64,000 nt of DNA from Prinia subflava (lineage: Eukaryota; Chordata; Aves; Passeriformes; Cisticolidae). Location: NCBI RefSeq assembly GCF_021018805.1, contig NC_086259.1, forward strand, positions 18,247,501-18,311,500, written 5' to 3'. A program made the position numbers and the translations under genes. Below the pieces are notes generated by a model. That model was not told where the DNA came from and ran no database searches. It worked only from the letters and a program-made list of their open reading frames with translations. Below are positions 55,888 through 64,000 of the stretch, piece by piece (positions within the stretch are counted from its first letter, which is position 1; each line of letters opens with the position of its first letter).

Positions 55888-58800
55888 CTTCTACCTTCAG
55901 GATGTTTCATACCAAGGAGGGAGAAAGAAATTCTAACAAATAACACATTCATGAAGTGCTTAAATCTGAGAACAGTTTCAAGGTATTTGTTGCAAACAAA
56001 GCCAAAGGCCTCATGTGCCCCTTGGAGCATTCCTGGAGAGCTGCTGGCTGCCTTTGCCTTGATAATGATCTTTATGTGTTTAGCTGTGAACACACATCTC
56101 CCATCTCCTGTTGCTGCTTTTCTAGGTTAGACAAAAAATTCTTGTTCATGCACTGTGTTTTCCAAAATTGGTTTGTTTTTTTTTTTTTCCCCAGCTGTTC
56201 TTTTCTGCCTCCTTTTTGAGTGAGTTTATTCTCATTTTCACACCCCCTCCAGCCCCTGTTCCCAGCCCCTCACTCACAATTGATTTCCCCTTTCTACAGG
56301 CAATCCTTTGCTCTTCTTGGTGCAATTTGATGGTTTCCATTTCAACAGTTTTTCAAGAGTATCTGGAATTTAATCCTGTCCTGTAAAACCCTTCCTACTG
56401 CAATACAAGCCCAGCCTTTTGCAAATTCTCTCCTTGTTCTTTTGTCCCAGCCCTGAGCACAAACATCACCCAGACCAGACTCGTGGGCCTGCCCAAAGAC
56501 CTGACTGAGCTGATAAAGCAGGGCAGGATGTTTTAATTAGTTCCACATTCACATTAAAGGGGTTTTGTCTCCTGCACACTCACCCTGTCACTGCTCTGGA
56601 CACCACGCAGAGTCACAGGCAGATTCCCAGGATATAAATCTCCCAAAGTCTGTCTCTGCTCCAGGCTGGCTGGTGCCCTGCTATGAGAATTATCCAATTT
56701 AAACTGAGCAATGCTGTATTTTTTCACCCCTCTTGATAAAAACAGCATTCTCAGTCCAGCCCTTTTGCCTTCAGTGCTAATTCTGTGCCCCTTGTCCCAA
56801 CAGAACCCCTGGGTTTGCTGTACTGGACACAGGGCTCCACACAGGAGTGAATCCCTTTGCTTTTGTCAGCGAGGGAGAGATGAGAAGCCTCAGCAAAACA
56901 GGAAGAAATGACAAGATGTGGCCTTATTGGGTCACCAGCCCTGGGGCACAGGGATTGCTTGAGATGGTATTTTTTAAAGCAGCACCATCCAAAGGTCACT
57001 GAGAGTGTCAGGCCTGAGATACAGGTGGGTGATTCTGATCACAGCGTTTATTGAGAGACAAATATTGGGTTATCCACATGGATTACAGTGCCCTGAACTG
57101 CAGGGGTTTGGTGGAGAGTTTGTTCTTGTTATGCAGAATTTATTGTGCAATTTTCATTGCTAGTTCAGCACCCTGCTGCCAGTCTGTGAACCTTTATTTA
57201 TGGGCACGGATTGTAAAGGCTTTGAGTGATGTTTTCTGGGGTAGAAATCCCTACCTGGGCAAGAATTGCTGAAATGGGATCTGCATTTTAGGTGCAATTA
57301 AACAGGACCAGAGCTCACACAAAGAGGGGTTCAGCTGCAGCACTTCAAACTCTGGATGAAGGGAATTAATTTTCTGGTCCACAGATGTAGCAGTTAGAGA
57401 AGTTATTCTCTTTATTCTACTTCACTGAGGCTTGTGTTCCCTCTTATCATGGGAACAAGCTCTCAGAAATACTTGTCTTATATGAATTCTGCCCAGTTTG
57501 GGCTAGGAATTTCTTGAATAAGTAGCAAAATGAAAGAACTCCCAATTTATGCTTCTGTTTCTTAATTATGTTTTATTATATAAATGTGATTACACTTCAT
57601 AGCAATGGAACACAACGTACCAAACATCCAGGGGAAAAAAAAATGAGATTGGAAAGAAAACAGGCTTCATCCTTGAGTTGAATTTGGACCTTTTACCTTT
57701 TAAATAAAACCATCTGTATTTATATTTTCAAAGTTTGTCAGGGCCAGATGTTGACAAACCCTACTATTTCCTAATCAGTAACCTGGAGGGTGACCCCTCT
57801 GTGCAGCCAGGCATGTCCTGGGCCTTCCTATACAAAATAGGGTGTAAGAAGCCAGAGATGGGAATTATTTGCCAAAATCTTCATGAAAAAGAAAGAAAAA
57901 TGAAGGGATGTATGCTACTGGGATTGGAGCCTTGGGAAAAACAATCATTCATCCTTGCTGCAATCAGGTAGGCTCAGATAAAATAAAAATGGGATAGATA
58001 CTCTTCTGTAGACTAAGAAACTCTTCTTACTGAGCTGAATTTTTTTTTTTCCTTGATTTCAAGCACAAAATTTAGATTGGAGCTTGGATTTTCCCTAAGC
58101 CTGGAGTGTGTTTGGATCCTTGGCTTAGTTCATGCCTACATCCTGATTCTGTTTTAATTTAAGGCAGAAAGAGGAGAATACGTTTTTAGTGCCAGATAAC
58201 CAATTTATATTAATTATCTCTAATGAAAATAAGGATCAAGAGAAAGAAGGAAAACCAACGTAGGCTCTCACCAAACTCAGCCCTTTTAATTGAACCCCAA
58301 CCTCAACCCAAATCACCTCTGGGCTGTTGCTTTGGCCTGGAGGAGCTGGGGTGCCCACCCAGCAGGTTTAAGTCAGCTGAGGAGCAGTAATTTGTCCCAC
58401 AGCCCATTCTCCAGCCCAGGAGCTCATTTCTGTGGGATTTTGGGGAGGCTCAGCTGTCGTGTGAAGCGTTGGCCCACGAGAGGCTCACAAAGGTGGCCAG
58501 GTTGGGACCTGTGACTCCAAACCCTCCTGAAGCTGTGGGGTTCTGAGGGCTGGATATGGTGTGGGAATTAGTCACAGCTTCCTGTGCCTGGGTGTTCCTC
58601 CCTGAGCACATGGGGACCTTTGATCTGACCCAGTCCATCCCTCCCCTGCTCCTGGAGTCTGTTCACCTCTATTTTAGCCCAGGTGAGCTCATAGGGCTTG
58701 ACCAAACTGAAATGGAAATATATTTTTTTCTTTTCAGTGTAGACATAACATCAGGAACCCTTGTTCAAACAAAACCCTCCAGGAGTGACTGCAATTAAAC

Positions 58801-60509
58801 CAAGAAAGGACATGGGGCTGATCTTTATTTTTGAGCTCTTGCCTCTACAGTGATTCAGGCTGGCTTGGCTAATAAAAATAAATCCCTCCCTTCTTGCCAT
58901 AAATCAGCATATTCTGGTTTTTGTCCTCAGGAAGAGCTTGTCTGTTCTATTGCCAGTGTTGTTCCCATTTCTTTGTCCCAGTTCTAGGACTGGATTATCT
59001 TCAGGTACAGGCTGCTGCCTCCTGGTCCTTTTTACAGCTTTCAGAAGGCTGAGGACACCTTTGTGAGGCATCTCCTTCCTGTCTCTTCTCCAAGCAAGCT
59101 GTCCTCCACATGAGCTGAGCTGCAGAAGGGTTTGTCCTGGATATTTGGTGGGTTTTTCCTGAATTTCCTGAAATGTGGGATGGCTGGGACACGTGGATGT
59201 CCTTTGGGGATGTCCTTTGGTGCAGGAACACCACCAGTGCTGCCTGCATTCGTGCCCAGACCACCCAGATTCCCCCCTGAGGTTCCTTCTCCCTTTTCAA
59301 ACCCTTCTCCATGTCCATGTTCCCTTTCCCCAGCCTCCATCCCTTCCCAGCACCCAGTGTCTGGTTTTAAGGTTTTATCCATCTAAAACACCTTCTTCTG
59401 CTAAGGTTACAACAGACAATATTTCCCTCTGCAAACTCAGTGTCAGGACACCAGGGATGCTCATTCCAAATTTCTGTCAAAATTATGCATATTAGAATAT
59501 CCAAATTTTGGGGCTGCTGTTGCCGAAATTTGGAATCCAGGTGTAGAAGACTTCAGGTTCTTCCTCTCTGAGAAGGATGTTTTTCCTTTGGTTTTTTTTT
59601 TAAATTATTTTCCCCCCCTGTTGGATGTCATCTGTCTGAAGGCTTTAGAAAGAATCCACAGGAGTTGCACAATTTCAGCAACCGGTGCAATAAATTAAAT
59701 AAAGAAGGTGTGTGGTTTTGATAGGGAGAAAACAAGTATGAGCAGAACAGCCCCACTGGTAAACAGAGGCCTTAAGGAGCTTATCCAGAGAAATCCATAA
59801 AAAAATAAATTTATTTCCAGGCCAGGCTCAGAGTTGCATCAAATACAACTGAAAAAATTCTCAGTTTTCCTCCATGGCTTTATGAACAGGTTCCCCACTA
59901 ATGCTACGTTTCAGGAATGCACATAAATGCACATTTCAATATGGTTAAATACAAAACAATGAGAAAAATTATTTAAAGTCCCACCAAAATCACACAGGAT
60001 ATTTGAGGCTGGAGGGAATCTCTGCTCAAAGCAGGGTTTACAAGAGCAGGTTCCTCAGGAGCAATTTAGGTGTTGATTTTATTTAATTTTTTTTTTCTGA
60101 TTGTGACTTCAGTTTTTCTGTTGTATTTCTGAGGACACCAGGGAAATTGTGTTTTGCCCCTTTCATTTTGAGTTGCCAGGTCTGTGTCTAGTGCAGTTAC
60201 AGTTCTGATGATTCTCAGGCTCTCTGCCTTATTTTGAGATGACAGCAACCCTGACACTGCAATAACACTGGGGAATGAATCACCATGAAAAAACCAGCAT
60301 ATTCCTGACTTCTGAATATTTTGAGTCCACCAATGGAGGCTTCATTTCGAATTTCAGTTAATTTTGTCCCCCTAGGAACAGCAGTCAGTGCTGGTGCCTC
60401 TATGGAATGCAGCTGCCAGTGGGAACTGATGATGCTGTGGCCATGCAGGAGTCAGCACTGAGAGGAGCCACTCAGCTCTGCTCAAATGCTGCAGCAAAGC
60501 CGTAGAAAG

Positions 60510-60668
60510 GCTCTGAAATTTCCTTTTCTGGAGATTTTCAAAGCTTGGCTGGACGAGGCTGTGAAGAACCTGATGTAATTAATTCTTGTGGAAGGTGTCC
60601 CTGCCCATGGAAGGAGGTTGGACCTAGAGGATCTCCTTCCAGCCCCAACGATTCTGTGATTCCATGAA
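60510..60668 (+). mobile_element. CR1 LINE 3'-end fragment, sense
   Basis: TTTTCAAAGCTTGGCTGGAC, AAGGTGTCCCTGCCCATGG, GGAGGTTGGACCTAGAGGAT and CTTCCAGCCCCAACGATTCT followed by GTGATTCCATGA, a CR1 3' terminus with octamer-like tail. Confidence 0.88.
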
Positions 60669-61580
60669 TTTAGAAGATTCCATGAGTTTGGAAGCCCTGT
60701 TGCAGTCAGAGTTGGTCCCACCAGAGCCTCATTAGAGCCCACACTGTCCTGTGACTCTCGACCTCTTCCAGCTGGGGCTCGGAGGATCTTGTCAGCCATA
60801 TGGTCTCACACCTCCTCCTCAGTCTAAGATTGCCTAAAACCTGATTTTTTTCCCCCAGGATTCTTTTTCTGTTTGAAAGGATCTGCTGGCATTTATCTCC
60901 TGAGAGAAGGCAGGCAGGCTGCTGGACAGGGTTGAAGGAGCAGAGCATAAACTCCAGATGAGTGTCTAGCCTGGCTCAAGGGGCCATCAGGTGTGAGGCT
61001 TGGATGGAGATTTGTGGAGTTTGACGCCTTGCCCAGACAGAGCTGGAGTTCAATCCCTGAAGGCACGTCCGGCCAGACACAGCCTTTGTGTCGGGTCCTG
61101 GAACAGGAACACCCTGAGATTTCTATCACAACCACAGCAGGTTTGGCTTCACAGGTCCCTTCACTTCTTCCTGGCCCCTGCTGCTGATAAATGGCTCCAG
61201 CTCCTGTGCTTGCAGAGCTGTTTGCTGGTGCCTGCAGGCGTTCAGATCCACCTGAGGTGATTTTTGCCTTTTGGCCTGGGTGGTGCAGCCCCTGGGATGG
61301 AAAGCTGTGCTCTGTGAGCTTGGCAGGAGCCAGATTTATTTGAGTCTGCACCTTTGCTCATTAGAAAAAGCCTGAGGTGGAGTGGGTGTATCTTAGCAAT
61401 GGCATCAAGGGTATTTATCTGGAGACAGGTTGGGATTGAGAGTGTCACTTTGGGCTGTTATAAATTGAGCTGTTTTCTATTTGCCTGGTTATTTATGCTG
61501 TGATGGTATCGCAGCAGTGAAATCCACTGCTCTGGCAGGATCAGCCCCTGATCCCTCTGGTGTGGGGCCAAAATCTCCTC

Positions 61581-61646
61581 CGTCACTGATGCTCCAGAGC
61601 TGTCACTGATGCTCCAGAGTGTCACTGATGCTCCAGAGTGTCACTG
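61581..61646 (+). repeat. Tandem GTCACTGATGCTCCAGAG repeat
   Basis: Three copies of GTCACTGATGCTCCAGAG separated by CT or nothing, plus a partial fourth; 18-20-bp period. Confidence 0.9.
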
Positions 61647-63404
61647 CAGTGTCCCTCCTATAATTTTCACAGCAACAGCAGTGACCAGACAGCCTGGGGT
61701 GACCCCCAGAATGGTGGCGGCAAAAATATTCAGATTATTTTATCTGTGCCAAATCCCAGACTGATCCATCGTCCTCCAGAGAGCAGTGAGACCACCCCAA
61801 GAGTGGGGGACAGCCCCCACCCTCCTCCTGCAGCACATCTGAGGGGGCTGCTGGCCTCCTGCCTGCTGCAGAGCTGCTTCCATCAGGAAAGCGGGTTGGT
61901 AGCAAAATATGTCTGTTTTTAAAGGCCTGGAGAGGCCAGAATAATCCAAACTCAGGCTTGGCAAGGCACAGCATTGCAGCACATTCCTTCTCCACTGTAA
62001 CTCCAGGCTGGGGCTGTGCAGACAGATGATACTGGCAAGGCAGCAGCAGTTGAGTTTGTGTTTTTTGGAGGGGGGGGATAAAGATTATTGCACCAACTGT
62101 AAACTCAGGGTGGGGGAGTTTCAGGAGAGCAAAAAAAATGTCCTGAGTTGTGCCAGGAATTAATATCCCAGTTCTTGTAAGAAATACAGTATTGTCCTCC
62201 CAGTATAGCCAGGGCCGGATAGTTCCCTCTGTTCTGAAAAGAACAATCTCTCTCAGGCAGCACATCCCAGCAGACTTGGATGGTTTTGCTCTTAGGTACA
62301 GGTGTCCTGACTCTGCTCCTGACTCCACAGGGTGGAAGCAGTCCAGGGCTGAAGGGAGCATCACTCCCCAGCAGCTCAGAGCAGCTGCTGGAGAAATGAT
62401 CAGAAGGGAGAGTCAGCATTCCCTGGGACAACGGCATCGAGGTATTTCCTAGGATTTTGTTTCGTTTCTGGAAAGCTTGAGTGTGTCCTGTGTGTTGGTT
62501 TTTAAATGGATTTTCACTTCAGTCTGAGGGGAATGGGCTGGCTCTGATTAATTAAAATGAGGGGCATGGGAACTTTAAAGCTAAAAAGTGTGAGTGCAGG
62601 GGAGGGAAAAGAGGGGTGGTTAATGCTGAGTCCTGTTTTCTGCACACCAGTCACTGATCAACCACAGCTGTATCTGTGCAGGCTTTGACAGTGATTGCAG
62701 GGGGACAGGGCAGCACTTCTCCCTCACAGCTCCCTCATATTTTCGTATAAATCCTTTGTTTTGTAAAGCCGCCTTGCTTTCCATGATCCTTCCAAAATAA
62801 TTTTTTCTGCTGATCTTCAACTGGTTGTTGGAGCCTTGAGGTGGCTTTTTGTGGGCTCAGAGTTGCAAGGTGCTCCTAGTCCCACTCAAACCAACCAAAA
62901 ATGTTTGGGAGAATCTTGGCTAGGATCTGCTTAGGTCTGGACAAATGTGCCCTTAAACATGACTGGTTTAAGTGTCTGCAAACCAGAATAATCCTGGCTG
63001 CAGCACCTCCCCAGGATATGGAGGAGGAATGTATGGACTGTGAGTTAAGAACCCAAAAATGTCCTCCTGGATTCTCTATGGCGATTCAGTTACCATAAAC
63101 AGTAATTAAAATATCACTGGGCTCCCCACTGGCACGAGGAGCATTACAGGCTGTTATGTTTTCCACGGGCAAACAGCCAAGCTCAGGCCAGAGTCAGTCT
63201 TGATGTCTTTTATTCTGTGCAAAGGGAATCACAAACCTGGGGCTTTCCCTCAAAGCCCTGCAGTGGGCTCTCCCAAGGAATTCCTCACTAAATCTGGGAT
63301 TCCTGCAGCTCTGGAGCATTCAGGAGGATCCAGATGAGGCAGACCAGTGACAGCCCACCCAGCCCTTGGGACACATCTCTGCAGCCTCCCTCATACCCAG
63401 CAAA

Positions 63405-63515
63405 GCCTACTTAAAAGTTTACTGAAATAAACTTCTTATTTAAATTTACTTCTTAAAGAGCTTACTTAATTTTTTCTTACTTTAATAACTTATTTAAATT
63501 TTTCTCTTCTCTTAC
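63405..63515 (+). repeat. AT-rich degenerate repeat (ACTTATTTAAATTT-like)
   Basis: Several variant copies of CTTATTTAAATTT and CTTACTTAATTTT over about 110 bases; low complexity. Confidence 0.7.
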
Positions 63516-64000
63516 TTGTGCAAGGAGGGCTGTTCCCGTGCAAATGTCCTGCTACACAACCCAACTCTGACCTGCTGAAGTGACCTCAGGAGCTTTGAGT
63601 TGAGAAAGAAGGAGGAAAAATGTGACCAAGATTTTTTTTTTTTCTGAAAAGAACAGAAAGAAAACAAAGGGAAAAAATCAAAAGATGCAGCCAAGACTTC
63701 AGTGATAAAATGGAGCAGAGGAGACTTGGAATGTGGTACAGGACATGGTGTGCTGGAATCAGGAGCTGCTCCTCAGAGATGAGTGTTTGCTGCCCTGATG
63801 TCCAAATGTCAAAGCTCTGTGTCAGCCAGGGGCAGGAATCCCTCCTGGAGAGGGAGGGACGGGATGTGACGTGCAGGCAGCAGGGGAGAGTGCAAGGAGC
63901 CTGGACAGGGAGATCCACTGACCTTCCACTCAGATTTTTGGCAGCTGTTGTTTCTGCCTTTGCCTCTGGATCCCTGCCCTTCTCTTCCTCACTTTATCCT

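Larger units (their letters stand above)
39470..64000. other. Intergenic region downstream of CRISPLD2
   Basis: About 24.5 kb without a coding exon I can support on either strand. Open frames reach about 200 codons, but none shows a recognisable domain or consistent splice-site structure. Supported contents are listed separately: CR1 fragments, a solo-LTR-like segment, a 53-bp minisatellite, two copies of an unknown repeat, a palindrome and small tandem repeats. The next gene in the conserved vertebrate order (ZDHHC7, opposite strand in mammals) is not visible. Confidence 0.65.

Noticed and set aside
61735..62364. 209-codon minus-strand open frame
   Set aside because: No motif or domain recognised and no supporting splice or promoter context.
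39470..64000. ZDHHC7 exons on the minus strand
   Set aside because: No open frame shows the DHHC cysteine-rich motif or other ZDHHC7 sequence.
1..64000. tRNA, rRNA or known microRNA genes
   Set aside because: No cloverleaf with A/B boxes, no rRNA-like stretch and no miRNA precursor that I recognise; short hairpins found are not evidence by themselves.

Overview
The window is nuclear DNA from a vertebrate, almost certainly a bird. Large introns interrupt two recognisable vertebrate genes on the + strand. The dispersed repeats are mostly 3' ends of CR1 LINEs, the dominant avian retroelement, and there is one retroviral solo-LTR-like segment. I infer a neoavian or songbird genome but cannot name the species. 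There is no prokaryotic gene content: no operons, ribosome binding sites, IS elements or CRISPR arrays.

Region 1 (1-4300) holds the last three coding exons and the 3'UTR of USP10, a ubiquitin-specific protease. The His-box and C-terminus of its catalytic domain are here; the catalytic Cys lies upstream of the window. Region 2 (4300-9400) is intergenic with one CR1 fragment. Region 3 (9400-39465) is the complete CRISPLD2 gene (secreted cysteine-rich CAP/LCCL protein): a probable noncoding first exon behind a TATA-like promoter (about 9640), a CpG-rich possible alternative promoter (about 13115-13300), 14 coding exons between 13851 and 36171 that join in phase to 501 codons plus stop, and a 3.3 kb 3'UTR ending at a poly(A) signal at 39444. 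Region 4 (39470-64000) contains no coding exon that I can support. It holds a 53-bp minisatellite, two copies of an unidentified ~190-bp repeat, a 37-nt near-perfect palindrome, CR1 fragments and the LTR-like segment.

The gene order USP10 then CRISPLD2, both in the same direction, matches the order on human 16q24 (established knowledge). The two genes are neighbours but act in unrelated processes: USP10 is an intracellular deubiquitinase, CRISPLD2 an extracellular protein. I did not find a previously undescribed multi-gene system. The points most worth a second look are the repeat structures, the two candidate CRISPLD2 promoters, and a tandem duplication just upstream of CRISPLD2 coding exon 6. 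Identity estimates are by eye.
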